Positions 1 to 8,480 of a stretch of 38,845 nt of DNA are shown piece by piece. The number at the start of each line of letters is the position of its first letter. Positions within the stretch are counted from its first letter, which is position 1. Below the pieces are notes generated by a model. The model saw only the letters and a list, made by a program, of their open reading frames with translations. It had not been told where the DNA came from and ran no database searches. The stretch comes from Bacteroidota bacterium (GTDB lineage: Bacteria > Bacteroidota > Bacteroidia > Cytophagales > Cyclobacteriaceae). The DNA lies in assembly GCA_022571715.1 (NCBI GenBank), contig JACZXH010000035.1:1-38845 (forward strand), read 5' to 3'. The position numbers and the translations under genes are program-made.

Positions 1-2040
1 ATTATAGGTACCATTAACGGTTATATCTCCGTCTACTGTCATTGTTTTGTTTGTAGTAGTCAGGGTACCACCAGCATCAATTATTAAATTAGTAATTGTT
101 TCATTGGCAGTGAAGGTGACAATATGAGTATTTAATATCCGGGCATTTTCTGTGGTCAATGGGACAGAGCCCGTATCCCAAGTAGATCCAGTATCCCAAT
201 CACCGATTTGAGCTGAATTAATGACAATATATTTAGTTACATCTGTATCAAAAGCTGAAGCAGCAGTACATCCCGTTTTTTGTGCGACTACACTTACGTT
301 CCCTGTTCCTGCAGTACCCCAATCTACCGTAATACTTGCCGTTGTACCGCCCGAAGCCTGTGTACCCCCTGTTATCGTCCAGGTATATGTATTACTATTA
401 TCTGTTACTGAATACGAAACAGCTGTATCATCCGTACATACTTCGGTTGAACCTGTAATAGCAGATGTTGTCGGACCAGTACAATCGAAATCGTCACCAA
501 AGGCATATTGTGCGCCCTCAGAACTTAATCCAGTTCTTATTGCTATAGGGCTTCCTATTGTGGCGTGAGTTCCTTCCGCTGTCCAAACACTGCCAGCATC
601 AGATCTAGTTAATAATCGGGTTGCAGCATCGATTGTAAAAGCTGTAAATCCTGTACCATCTAAATCCAGGCTATATCTTTGCGCACCTGTTATGTTAAAC
701 CCATTTGCAATAGTCATATCCCAATAACCATCTACAAACGTGTTGTAAATTATTGTACCGGCATCATTCAGGCTCAGTCCGGAGTTGCCTGGATCAGAAG
801 CTACAAATTGAAATAACAAGGTACCTCCCGTAGTGATTCCCGTAAAATTGATAGTTGCAGTATTGGTATTAGATGAAGATCCTACTGGAAAAACAACATC
901 AGTAAGCGTAGTATTAGCAATCCAACGTTCAAACTGGCCTAAAATCTGACCTGCTGTGTAAGTTAACGTGCCTTCATTACCTGTCCCTGTTCCAAGTGTA
1001 ACCTTATTCGATCCGGCATCAATAATTCCTGCAGTCATTGTTAATGTATTGGAGACAATGACATTATTAGCCAACGTAAGTGTGCTGGAAGACTTGTTAA
1101 TAGTAAAATCATAAAACGTTTCTCCGGAAGAATTAGTGATTGTTTGTGAACCAGTACCATCAAAGGTAACCGTGGCTAAATTTTCATCAAAAGTACTGCT
1201 GTTGATAAAATCACCTTCAATATTAAGATCGTAATCATTTGCTGCATCTGTATCAAATGTTGAACTGTTAATTACAAGATCATTGACAATCGTCAAATCT
1301 GCAAGCATGGTCTTGGTCCCAGTACCTTCTATTGTCAGATTATAATACGTTGCAGGACTCCCGGAGGGTGTTTTGATATTTGCATTGCCTTGTCTACTAT
1401 ATATAACGGTATTCCCTGTTGCGCTGGCTGTTAATGATCCATTGGTCAATATGAATTTACCGCATTCTAATGTTGAATTGGCATCATTAATCCATATAGA
1501 AGTAGTTGCATTGTTCCCCTTTAGAGTGTTATTGATAATCACCCTACCATTGTTAGTCACGGTTACTCCAGCTGCTATATTAATATCATTGATTACCGTC
1601 AGATTAGCAGTTGACAAAATAGTTGTATTCCCGTTGATCCTAAGGTCTTTAGTAGAATTATGAACGCCCGTTCCGTCAATAGTTTGACCACTCCCTCCGG
1701 TAAATTCAATGTCCTTCTGTCCAGTCTTGGTACCATTTAAGACTAAATTTCCATTAACAGTAATATCTCCATTATTATCATCATCCAATACTCCACCACT
1801 ATCAATTGTAAGATCATTGATTGTTTCGGCTCCAGTCATCGTAACTGTGGTGCCACTTATTATTACTGCATTATCTGTAGTAGCTGGCCAGTCTGTACCT
1901 TGCACCCCTGGACTCATATTTCCCCAGGTTCCGCCATCGTCCCAGTCACCGGATGTTGTTGAAGTAAAAGTGGTCTGGGCTAATGCGGAATAACAAAAGA
2001 ATAGTAAACAGAGACTAAAAAAAATTCGATCCTTTATCAA
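1..2040 (-). CDS. Large repetitive secreted surface protein, N-terminal 680 residues (runs off left edge)
   Basis: The frame is open without a stop from 2040 to the left edge. There is no ATG near the front; the only sensible start is TTG at 2040, because an in-frame TAA lies at 2061-2063 and the first ATG falls well inside the mature protein. The start gives a clean signal peptide (hydrophobic FFSLCLLFFC, cleavage after SALAQ). The mature part is low-charge beta-rich sequence, full of T, N, G and D, with many short repeats such as DITVNG and INDLTID. A motif of the type GDWD..G.TW occurs at the start and again near residue 610. Between them is a segment rich in SDPGNSG and LDLDGTGFTAF motifs, then a PKD/Ig-like stretch (VCTDDTAVSYSV, YTWTITGG). 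Such proteins are exported surface adhesins or gliding-related proteins in Bacteroidota, often carrying a C-terminal type IX secretion signal. That end is outside the window, so the secretion route is inference. Confidence 0.85.
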   Translation of the reverse strand, partial: MIKDRIFFSLCLLFFCYSALAQTTFTSTTSGDWDDGGTWGNMSPGVQGTDWPATTDNAVIISGTTVTMTGAETINDLTIDSGGVLDDDNNGDITVNGNLVLNGTKTGQKDIEFTGGSGQTIDGTGVHNSTKDLRINGNTTILSTANLTVINDINIAAGVTVTNNGRVIINNTLKGNNATTSIWINDANSTLECGKFILTNGSLTASATGNTVIYSRQGNANIKTPSGSPATYYNLTIEGTGTKTMLADLTIVNDLVINSSTFDTDAANDYDLNIEGDFINSSTFDENLATVTFDGTGSQTITNSSGETFYDFTINKSSSTLTLANNVIVSNTLTMTAGIIDAGSNKVTLGTGTGNEGTLTYTAGQILGQFERWIANTTLTDVVFPVGSSSNTNTATINFTGITTGGTLLFQFVASDPGNSGLSLNDAGTIIYNTFVDGYWDMTIANGFNITGAQRYSLDLDGTGFTAFTIDAATRLLTRSDAGSVWTAEGTHATIGSPIAIRTGLSSEGAQYAFGDDFDCTGPTTSAITGSTEVCTDDTAVSYSVTDNSNTYTWTITGGTQASGGTTASITVDWGTAGTGNVSVVAQKTGCTAASAFDTDVTKYIVINSAQIGDWDTGSTWDTGSVPLTTENARILNTHIVTFTANETITNLIIDAGGTLTTTNKTMTVDGDITVNGTYN

Positions 2041-2071
2041 AACGAGTACGTAAATATATTAATTAAATGCG

Positions 2072-2079
2072 CAAATATA
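2072..2079 (-). promoter_or_regulatory. -7 promoter box of the surface protein gene
   Basis: TATATTTG matches the Bacteroidota -7 consensus TAnnTTTG. It lies about 30 nt before the TTG start at 2040, the same short leader length seen at other genes here. No good -33 TTTG is found at the expected distance. Confidence 0.45.
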
Positions 2080-2219
2080 CACTACTAGCAAATCTACTCT
2101 CCTAGCATATGATTATTCAATCTTCTGATTAGTTAATTTCAAATTACCATGTTCAGGTAACCATGTTTTTTTATTTTTGATCCAGCGATTATAACAAAAT
2201 CAGTTACTTGTAAGGGAAT

Positions 2220-2475
2220 TTATTGCTTTTTAATCCAGTCTGCAATTAACTTGAGCGCTTCAACTGAAAAAGTCTCTTCGATTTTTGCGTATTCTGAAGG
2301 TAAGCCGGTTTCGCTGTGTTGAAAAAGGTGATTCAATCCTTTCATTTCTTTCATTAGAAAACGATCATTTCCTCCTGCCTTCAACGATTTCTCAATAGCT
2401 TCCAGGTTTTGTTTAGCCGGCACCTTCAGATCAGGAAAGGATTGTTAAAATTAGAGTAGCTGCAAATTTCTTCAT
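2220..2475 (-). pseudogene. Alpha/beta-hydrolase remnant: signal peptide fused to C-terminus by internal deletion
   Basis: ATG at 2475 begins a signal-peptide-like sequence (MKKFAATLILTILS) that hits TGA after 14 codons. In the next frame, starting in the same few bases, comes DLKVPAKQNLEAIEK and then about 60 residues ending ALKLIADWIKKQ. That second part is the C-terminus of a secreted alpha/beta hydrolase of the dienelactone hydrolase/serine aminopeptidase type. GLNHLFQ contains the expected catalytic histidine. The nucleophile and acid regions are absent, so the middle of the gene (roughly 350 residues or more, judging from the family) has been lost and the ends joined out of frame. A GTG at 2423 could give a 67-aa peptide, but I see no reason to think it is made. 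Confidence 0.7.
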
Positions 2476-2603
2476 GATGGTACGTATATGGTGAACCGTA
2501 AAAACAAAAATCTGCTTCGCTTAATTAACCATGCAAAGTATTAATGCGCATAATAAAAACAAGGACTTTATACCTGATTGCCTGTCTGAGTATTTCATTG
2601 CTA

Positions 2604-3287
2604 TCACTTTTCACAAAAGGAACCTTTATTAAGCCAGATGGTTTTTGTTTCAATCTTCATATATCCTTCTAATATGGCCGGATCCTGACTTATCAGCTCA
2701 TCCAACTGATCTTTCTGATAAATAATAATTCCTCCATCGTTTCCGGCAAAAAACCCCTCAACTACTACCTTACCGGTCAGCATCAGTTTTTCAATATATT
2801 TCAAATGTCCGGCTTTCATATCCAGATCCACATTGGTTTTATAGCTGGCAATCTGGTTAGCAGGTGTGTATCTTACGAAAGAATATGTCGTCATTTCGTA
2901 TGGCACTTGTGGGTCACAGATGCCACCGTACCTGAGAGTCCATCCTAATATCTCCGTGGTAAAAAAACCTTGCCGGATAGCCGGGTCATTGCTCAGCAAC
3001 AGCTCGGTTTCTTCTCTTGATTTTGTATTCAACAGCAAAATTTCGCCACCACCTTCAAAAGGACCCGCATTTACCAGAAATCCCTGGTCGGCAAGCCGGC
3101 TTATCGTCCGCAGGTGTTCGTTTTCAATTTCGTGGCTGTCTTCCACCAGGATATGATCTTTTGATTTTGTAAGGAATACGAGCATAAAATGTTCAGGTGT
3201 CTGGCTGTAAAGGGTATTCATGCCAGTCATCATCAAGATTATAATAAATATTTTCCGGAAACCAGATGATCCGCGTTGATTTAACAT
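2604..3287 (-). CDS. Secreted protein with two YCII-like domains
   Basis: 227 residues. An N-terminal hydrophobic segment (residues 11-28, FRKIFIIILMMTGMNTLYSQ) acts as a signal peptide. Two copies of a YCII-like (ferredoxin-like, dimeric alpha/beta barrel) domain follow: residues about 31-120 (FMLVFLTKSKDHIL, then GFLVNAGPFEGGGEILLL and DPAIRQGFFTTEILGW) and about 135-222 (TYSFVRYTPAN, then GKVVVEGFFAGNDGGIIIY and DPAILEGYMKIETK). The repeated 'DPAI..G' motif marks the duplication. YCII proteins are usually small cytoplasmic proteins of uncertain enzymatic role, so an exported tandem form is less common. The ATG follows directly on the TGA of the upstream aminotransferase gene with no gap, so the two are probably translationally coupled. 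Function unknown. Confidence 0.8.
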   Translation of the reverse strand: MLNQRGSSGFRKIFIIILMMTGMNTLYSQTPEHFMLVFLTKSKDHILVEDSHEIENEHLRTISRLADQGFLVNAGPFEGGGEILLLNTKSREETELLLSNDPAIRQGFFTTEILGWTLRYGGICDPQVPYEMTTYSFVRYTPANQIASYKTNVDLDMKAGHLKYIEKLMLTGKVVVEGFFAGNDGGIIIYQKDQLDELISQDPAILEGYMKIETKTIWLNKGSFCEK

Positions 3288-4457
3288 TCAGGTTTTTAGG
3301 TTTAACACCGAATTTAACAGTACCTCTGAGAGAATGTCAAAATCGTCTGTCGTATTGTATAAATGAGGCGCTACACGTATCGAAGTGCCCCTGACAGACA
3401 CATATATCCTTCTTGATTCCAGATCCTTTTCGATAAGGTTAATATCGATTCCTCTGGGAAACCGTATTCCAAACAAATGACTCCCTCTGAAGTTTTCATC
3501 TTCAATCCAGAAGCCGGCTTCCCGAAGCCTGTCAATGGCAGTCTGGCTTATGTCCCTGCAATACTCCTGGATGCTTTGAACACCCCATGTCTGGATTTGG
3601 TTCAGGGCTGCAAGCATCATAGGCACAAGAATAAAATTGCTGTGTTCACCCACTTCGTAGCGAAGCGCACCCTTTTGATACTTTTCTTCATAATCAACCA
3701 GTCCTGCAAAATCTTCACTGTTTAACCGATTGATCCAGTTCTCTTCGATAGGTGTTCCATTATTGAAACGATCTCCATAATAAGCCAGACCTATACTGTA
3801 AGGTCCCATCAGCCATTTATATCCGGCACATACTAATGCATCGGGTTCAATTTCCTGCACGTCAAAAGGAAGTGCACCTACCGATTGCGTGCCATCTATG
3901 ATCAGCGCGGCGTCGGCTTCCCTGGTTTTTGAACGAATATTTTTCAGGTCAAATAGCGTGCCGTCAGCCCAGTGGCAATGCGACAATGCTACAAGCGCTG
4001 TATTTGGATTGATGGCGTCTAATATTTGTTGATTCCATGTATTGCCCCGTCCGGTAAATGTATCGGGAGGTTGAATGATTTTAATTGCCGCATGTTGTTC
4101 TTTTGCGAGGCGAAACCAGGGATACATATTACTCGGAAATTGTTCTCCAGCAATAACGATTTCAGCATTGTCAGGAATGTTCATGTTTTTGGCAACGTTG
4201 GCCATTCCATACGAAACGGAAGGGATAATTGCAATCTGACCAGGGTCAGGGCAATTGATGATAGCAGAAAACGCTTCCCTCAGCCTTTCGGCCGGTTCGA
4301 AAAAGTCTTCAACTTTGACCAGATAAGGCGTTTTCTTGTTGTTCAATCCCTGGATTCCTGCATTTTTTACTGTATGTAATAATGGGGACATAAATGCACA
4401 GTTCAGGTACCGCGCTCCTTCCGGCAGGCTAAATAATTCTCGCTGACAATGTATCAT
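3288..4457 (-). CDS. Class V PLP-dependent aminotransferase (cysteine desulfurase/kynureninase-like)
   Basis: 389 residues, full length for a fold type I aminotransferase of class V. The PLP lysine is K214 in AGYKWLMGP. The cofactor-binding DGTQSVGALPFDV (D188, Q191) precedes it and SHCHWADGT (about 159-167) is the usual active-site strand. The N-terminus YLNCAFMSPL corresponds to the 'YLN(N/A)...SP' opening of the family. The C-terminal small domain ends with RVAPHLYNTTDDFDIL, typical of the group. No cysteine-bearing loop of a true NifS/SufS desulfurase is evident, so it more likely acts on an amino acid or amino-sugar substrate that I cannot name. It is the first gene of a two-gene unit with the secreted YCII protein. 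Confidence 0.88.
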   Translation of the reverse strand: MIHCQRELFSLPEGARYLNCAFMSPLLHTVKNAGIQGLNNKKTPYLVKVEDFFEPAERLREAFSAIINCPDPGQIAIIPSVSYGMANVAKNMNIPDNAEIVIAGEQFPSNMYPWFRLAKEQHAAIKIIQPPDTFTGRGNTWNQQILDAINPNTALVALSHCHWADGTLFDLKNIRSKTREADAALIIDGTQSVGALPFDVQEIEPDALVCAGYKWLMGPYSIGLAYYGDRFNNGTPIEENWINRLNSEDFAGLVDYEEKYQKGALRYEVGEHSNFILVPMMLAALNQIQTWGVQSIQEYCRDISQTAIDRLREAGFWIEDENFRGSHLFGIRFPRGIDINLIEKDLESRRIYVSVRGTSIRVAPHLYNTTDDFDILSEVLLNSVLNLKT

Positions 4458-4597
4458 AACAATTTTAAGGATCCCCGATAAATGGCAACTATTTATAACA
4501 AAAATAAAATGTAATAAGACCTGATACCTAATATATTCCTTAAAAGAACGAAACTGTCAGGTAATTCTCAAGGAAAGGCTGCGGTGGTGGATAACCA

Positions 4598-5689
4598 CTA
4601 AATAGTAGCATAGACAATATCATCTGTTGAGTCACAGTATGACTTGAGCTTCTGGAGCGTATTGGTCATATTCTTATTCAGTATCTTCCGTATCAACGGT
4701 ATAAATATCCATCCCCAATATGGTTTTAACTGATAGTGTCCTTCCATCTGGATTTTTGTTCCGGAATCAATCGTAGTCAGTATAAAATAAAAAGTGATTT
4801 CCTTTGCAAAAGGTGCTGATGTAAAACGTTCTCCATATACCATTATATTGTCACCGAAATCATTCACTATGGTCTCTAAATCTACAAATCCGCCATTGAA
4901 CAAGCATCTGTGCTTTGTACCAACACGGTTAAGCTGGTTTTTTTCATAATCCAGCTCATTGATATCTTTTCGCCAAAGTAGACGTAGATCCAGGTTGGTT
5001 ACCAATTCGAATACAAAATTAAGTGGCTTGGAAATAGTTATTTCTTTTTTTACCGGATTGGGAATTTTAGCTGGTGGAGGTAATGGTGCAGGATCTGGTA
5101 CCTTGTCATGAAGTGATGATAGCGGCACGTAATTGAAATGTATCACATTGCCATCATATTCGGCATTTTTGCTTTTTAATGTAACCCATGGGAAAAGTTT
5201 CTGATCCGTGGCTTTTTTATTCGGAAAAATTGCATCGGTCAGAATCAGGTATTCATTTTCTTCCAGGTCATTTTTTAGTAACCGGTGAGCGAGCACCAAA
5301 GTGGGGCCAAAGGGTTTTCTTTTGTCCTTTACAATAGTAAATCCGATCTCGCCTGCATGCACTATGACTTTCAGGCTTAACGCTGAGGCATTCGAGCACG
5401 CACCACAATGACATATGCGTTCGGTGTTATACTTTTTCAGATGTGCATGAAACGCTATGAATAATTTTTCAGTTTGTGAAATAATATTGGATACGGGTGG
5501 CACTTCATTTAATTTATAAAACAGGACGGCATCACCTTCCACTTCTGACACTTCCATGCCCAATATATTGGCATCAATGATCACTTCAAGCAATTCGGAA
5601 ATAATATGCTGGGCATGAGAGATCTCCGTGTTGTTTACAAAATTAGTAAAACCACTTATATCCGGAATGTATATCAATGAGTCAGCCAC
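4598..5689 (-). CDS. DUF2652 cyclase-like domain fused to SRPBCC (START-like) domain
   Basis: 363 residues. Residues 1-190 resemble a class III nucleotide cyclase fold of the DUF2652 type: YIPDISGFT (D10) and EVEGDAVLFY (D53) sit where cyclases hold the two metal-binding aspartates. A CHCGAC cluster (residues 93-98) could bind a metal, and KVIVHAGEIGF (107-117) is a typical cyclase strand. A proline-rich linker (about 198-212) leads to a second domain (about 213-350) with SRPBCC/polyketide-cyclase features: ITISKPLNFVFELV, LLWRKDINE, GTKHRCLFNGG and GTKIQMEGHY. No transmembrane segment is seen, so it is probably cytoplasmic. Whether it makes a cyclic nucleotide is unknown. It stands alone with its own promoter box. 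Confidence 0.82.
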   Translation of the reverse strand: MADSLIYIPDISGFTNFVNNTEISHAQHIISELLEVIIDANILGMEVSEVEGDAVLFYKLNEVPPVSNIISQTEKLFIAFHAHLKKYNTERICHCGACSNASALSLKVIVHAGEIGFTIVKDKRKPFGPTLVLAHRLLKNDLEENEYLILTDAIFPNKKATDQKLFPWVTLKSKNAEYDGNVIHFNYVPLSSLHDKVPDPAPLPPPAKIPNPVKKEITISKPLNFVFELVTNLDLRLLWRKDINELDYEKNQLNRVGTKHRCLFNGGFVDLETIVNDFGDNIMVYGERFTSAPFAKEITFYFILTTIDSGTKIQMEGHYQLKPYWGWIFIPLIRKILNKNMTNTLQKLKSYCDSTDDIVYATI

Positions 5690-5709
5690 TGTCTCTATTT
5701 TTTTGCAGG

Positions 5710-5717
5710 CAAAGTTA
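5710..5717 (-). promoter_or_regulatory. -7 promoter box of the DUF2652 gene
   Basis: TAACTTTG is a perfect match to TAnnTTTG, 20 nt before the ATG at 5689. The sequence 21 nt further upstream (TTTA) is only a weak -33 box. Confidence 0.5.
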
Positions 5718-5843
5718 AATAGTTTGTTGGTTCATAGTTAAATTCCTGCGGAAAGAAACAATTAATATTGTAATTCGATTCACGGCTGCTTTTAATGTAA
5801 TTAAAAATCATTATATCTTTCAGGTTTTTCGACGAAAACACGT

Positions 5844-7373
5844 ATGGAACTATCTAAAAATCTAAATAGAGATATGTTCATTCTGATTGCAATCCTTATC
5901 GGGTTTATGATCTGCTACGCTTACGTCTTCGATACTAAAATTGACATGAATGGAGACAATGCCAGCTACTATATGCTAGGCAAAGCATTATGGCAGGGAG
6001 AAGGATATGTAAGTATTAACAGTGTTTTCAAATCTCCTAATAATCATTTTCCTCCAGGTTATCCGGTAATAATAAGCGGGTTACTTCATGTATGGGATTC
6101 ATTTACGGCTGTTAAACTATTGAACGGTATATTATTATTATGTACGTTGATGCTGTCATATCTTTTAGTCCGTGATATATCAGGAAACGATGCTGTTGCA
6201 ATGATATCTATTCCATTTCTGCTAGTTAACACACATTTGCTTCGTTTTTCAACCATTATGATGTCGGAAATTCCTTTTCTCTTTTTTTCACTTCTTTCCA
6301 TTTATTTCTTTTTTAAAGCATACAATCAAACCGGGAAAAGGGAAATCACTAACTATATCGGTGCATTCATCTTTTTTATGGTGGCGTTTTATATTCGTAC
6401 GCTTGGTATCGCGCTGCTGGCTTCTTTTGGGCTGGTAGTCATTTTTGATTTGAAGAAAAAATGGAAGGTACTGGCAGCCTTTATTCCCGCATTCGTTCTG
6501 TCCTATGCTCCCTGGTGGCTTCGTAGCCAGCACCTTGGCGGAAACTCATACATAAAGCAACTGGTTATGATAAATCCCTACAGGCCGGAACTGGGTCGGT
6601 TAAATGTCGGGGATCTTTATGTAAGGATTATTAAAAACATTGAGCGGTACATCACCCGTGAGATTCCGGATGTTCTATTTCCTTTTAAAACATTTGACTA
6701 TCGGGACGAAGCGAGTATAGGAGAATGGATTACAGGGGTTCTCATCGCTGTTATCATCATTGTAGGAATCGTGAATCTGAAGCGATACAAAAAGCTTGTG
6801 GTAGGTTATATGGGAAGCACTTTTGTGGTGCTTTTGCTCTGGCCTGATGTATGGGTAGGGGTACGCTTTGTGCTCCCTCTGCTTCCGTTTCTGTTGATGG
6901 GTTTTTTAAACGGAGTACAGTACCTGCTGACCGCCATACACAAGAAATTAATTTTCACTAAAATAATGCCATTCTGGGCAGTATTGTTGATACTCATTGC
7001 CTTCTATCCAGATGTTCGAAATCTACATCAAAAGGCAAGAAAGAGATATGAACCCAAGTGGAATAACTATTTTGAAATAGCAAAATGGTTCAGAAAACGT
7101 GAAATAACCGGGGTTGTGGTTTCGTGCAGAAAACCTGTAATGTTTTATTTATTTTCGGGTACTTTTACCACTAATTATAAATATACACAGGATGATAAGG
7201 ACCTCATCGCTGATCTTAAAGTCAGGAAAACCGATTATGTTGTTATTGATCAGTTAGGTTACAGCTCTACAATCAGGTATTTAATTCCTGCCATTCAAAA
7301 TAATTCTGATCAGTTTGAACTTATATTGCACTTTGAGCAACCTGACACTTACCTGTTAAAATTACTTCCCTGA
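5844..7373 (+). CDS. ArnT/PMT-type membrane glycosyltransferase (GT-C fold)
   Basis: 509 residues, about ten to twelve hydrophobic segments beginning at residues 11-29. The first periplasmic loop carries DTKIDMNGDNASYYMLG, in which the aspartates correspond to the catalytic acidic residues of GT-C enzymes, followed by NHFPPGYPVI, the family's usual proline-containing turn. Proteins of this kind transfer a sugar from a polyprenyl-phosphate carrier to lipid, glycan or protein on the outer face of the inner membrane. The next gene, 12 nt downstream, encodes a polyprenyl-phosphate glycosyltransferase that could make the donor, so the pair is likely a donor-maker plus transferase. Acceptor and sugar unknown. 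Confidence 0.85.
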   Translation: MELSKNLNRDMFILIAILIGFMICYAYVFDTKIDMNGDNASYYMLGKALWQGEGYVSINSVFKSPNNHFPPGYPVIISGLLHVWDSFTAVKLLNGILLLCTLMLSYLLVRDISGNDAVAMISIPFLLVNTHLLRFSTIMMSEIPFLFFSLLSIYFFFKAYNQTGKREITNYIGAFIFFMVAFYIRTLGIALLASFGLVVIFDLKKKWKVLAAFIPAFVLSYAPWWLRSQHLGGNSYIKQLVMINPYRPELGRLNVGDLYVRIIKNIERYITREIPDVLFPFKTFDYRDEASIGEWITGVLIAVIIIVGIVNLKRYKKLVVGYMGSTFVVLLLWPDVWVGVRFVLPLLPFLLMGFLNGVQYLLTAIHKKLIFTKIMPFWAVLLILIAFYPDVRNLHQKARKRYEPKWNNYFEIAKWFRKREITGVVVSCRKPVMFYLFSGTFTTNYKYTQDDKDLIADLKVRKTDYVVIDQLGYSSTIRYLIPAIQNNSDQFELILHFEQPDTYLLKLLP

Positions 7374-7385
7374 AGCCATTTTTTT

Positions 7386-8105
7386 ATGAAAGTTATACGG
7401 TTGACCATTATCATACCTTTCTATAATGAGGAACATTTTATACCTGTTATTCTTGAAAGGGTAACAGGTGTGAAATTGCTCGATGGCATTAAAAAGGAAA
7501 TAATTCTTGTGAATGATGCTTCTGTGGATGGATCAGCTAATGCCGCGATAGAATTTATCAATAATCATAGGGAGCAGGATATCATTCTGATTGAACATGA
7601 GATAAATCAGGGTAAAGGAGCAGCCATACATAGCGGGATAAATAGAGCAACCGGGGAAGTGCTGATTATACAGGATGCCGATCTTGAATACGATCCGAAT
7701 GAGTATAACCTGTTGCTTCAGCCTATTATCAATGGTATTGCGGATGTTGTATATGGTTCCAGATTTGCAGGCGGAAAGCCACACCGTATTCTATTCTTCT
7801 GGCATTCGATTGGTAATAAACTGCTGACACTGCTGTCAAATTTATTCACTAACTTAAATCTAACTGATATGGAAACGTGTTATAAAATGTTCAGAACAGA
7901 AATAATACAGCGCTTAAATCTGAAAGAAAAACGATTTGGATTTGAGCCTGAAGTAACCGCCAGAATATCCCGGATTCCGGGTATCCGGATTTACGAAGTG
8001 GGGATCTCCTATTATGGCCGGACCTATGAGGAAGGGAAAAAAATTGACTGGAAAGATGGATTCCACGCAATTTATTGCATATTTAGATACAATATGTTTA
8101 ATTAA
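7386..8105 (+). CDS. Family 2 glycosyltransferase, polyprenyl-phosphate sugar synthase type (DPM1-like)
   Basis: 239 residues, a single GT-A domain with no membrane tail. Motifs in order: LTIIIPFYNEEHFIP (residues 6-20), IILVNDASVDGS (39-50) with the nucleotide-binding aspartate, IIQDADLEYDPNEY (94-107) with the DAD metal site, VVYGSRFAGG (about 120-129) and ETCYKMFR (about 162-169) near the acceptor side. This matches enzymes that load mannose or glucose from a nucleotide sugar onto a polyprenyl phosphate. It follows the GT-C enzyme by 12 nt and is probably co-transcribed with it. Confidence 0.88.
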   Translation: MKVIRLTIIIPFYNEEHFIPVILERVTGVKLLDGIKKEIILVNDASVDGSANAAIEFINNHREQDIILIEHEINQGKGAAIHSGINRATGEVLIIQDADLEYDPNEYNLLLQPIINGIADVVYGSRFAGGKPHRILFFWHSIGNKLLTLLSNLFTNLNLTDMETCYKMFRTEIIQRLNLKEKRFGFEPEVTARISRIPGIRIYEVGISYYGRTYEEGKKIDWKDGFHAIYCIFRYNMFN

Positions 8106-8171
8106 TTTTCGGATATGGGTTACTTCTATAGTAATTTGGAGATTAAGTAATAATTAATATGGGAATAAAGG

Positions 8172-8444
8172 ATGAGTGAAAAAGTTACCGAAGATATTTA
8201 CAGAGGGATCCATTTTATACGAATTTCGAATTTACCGAATGACCAGAAAGACTATTTTGAGCAATGGTTATCACCTGACAAGGTGATTAAAATATTGATT
8301 GACAAACAGATATCCCACGATTGTGTGCAATATCATCATTATAAAAACTGGTATGACAACGTTTTTCCGGTAGTAAACAAACGAGAGAAGGCAAGAATCC
8401 CTGCCGATAATGAGGCTCTTTATAATCTATCTGTAGACAAATAA
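8172..8444 (+). CDS. Small protein of unknown function
   Basis: 90 residues, soluble, without signal peptide or membrane segment. It opens MSEKVTEDIYRGIHFIRISN and contains QWLSPDKVIKILIDK and QYHHYKNWYDNVF, a compact alpha/beta-like pattern with several aromatic and charged residues. I do not recognise a family. It starts 66 nt after the glycosyltransferase and may be the last gene of that unit, or independent. Regular codon use and a sensible amino acid composition argue that it is real. Confidence 0.6.
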   Translation: MSEKVTEDIYRGIHFIRISNLPNDQKDYFEQWLSPDKVIKILIDKQISHDCVQYHHYKNWYDNVFPVVNKREKARIPADNEALYNLSVDK

Positions 8445-8461
8445 ATCAGCGGGGTTTTCAT

Positions 8462-8480
8462 TTTTCCGCCTAGCGGAAAA
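8462..8480. repeat. 8-bp perfect inverted repeat at the convergent gene ends
   Basis: TTTTCCGC, a 3-nt spacer, then GCGGAAAA. The spacer is the stop codon of the BtuG-like gene. The stem is symmetrical, and the runs of U are on the 5' side in both transcripts, so it is not a standard intrinsic terminator. It may still protect or end both convergent mRNAs. Confidence 0.4.

Noticed and set aside
221-1993. Plus-strand open frames of 94-115 codons
   Set aside because: They are antisense shadows of the long minus-strand surface protein, whose frame is open throughout and has coherent repeats and a signal peptide.
8462-8480. Intrinsic terminator between the convergent 90-aa gene and the BtuG-like gene
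   Set aside because: The U-run is on the 5' side of the stem in both directions, so it is not a standard terminator; listed only as an inverted repeat.
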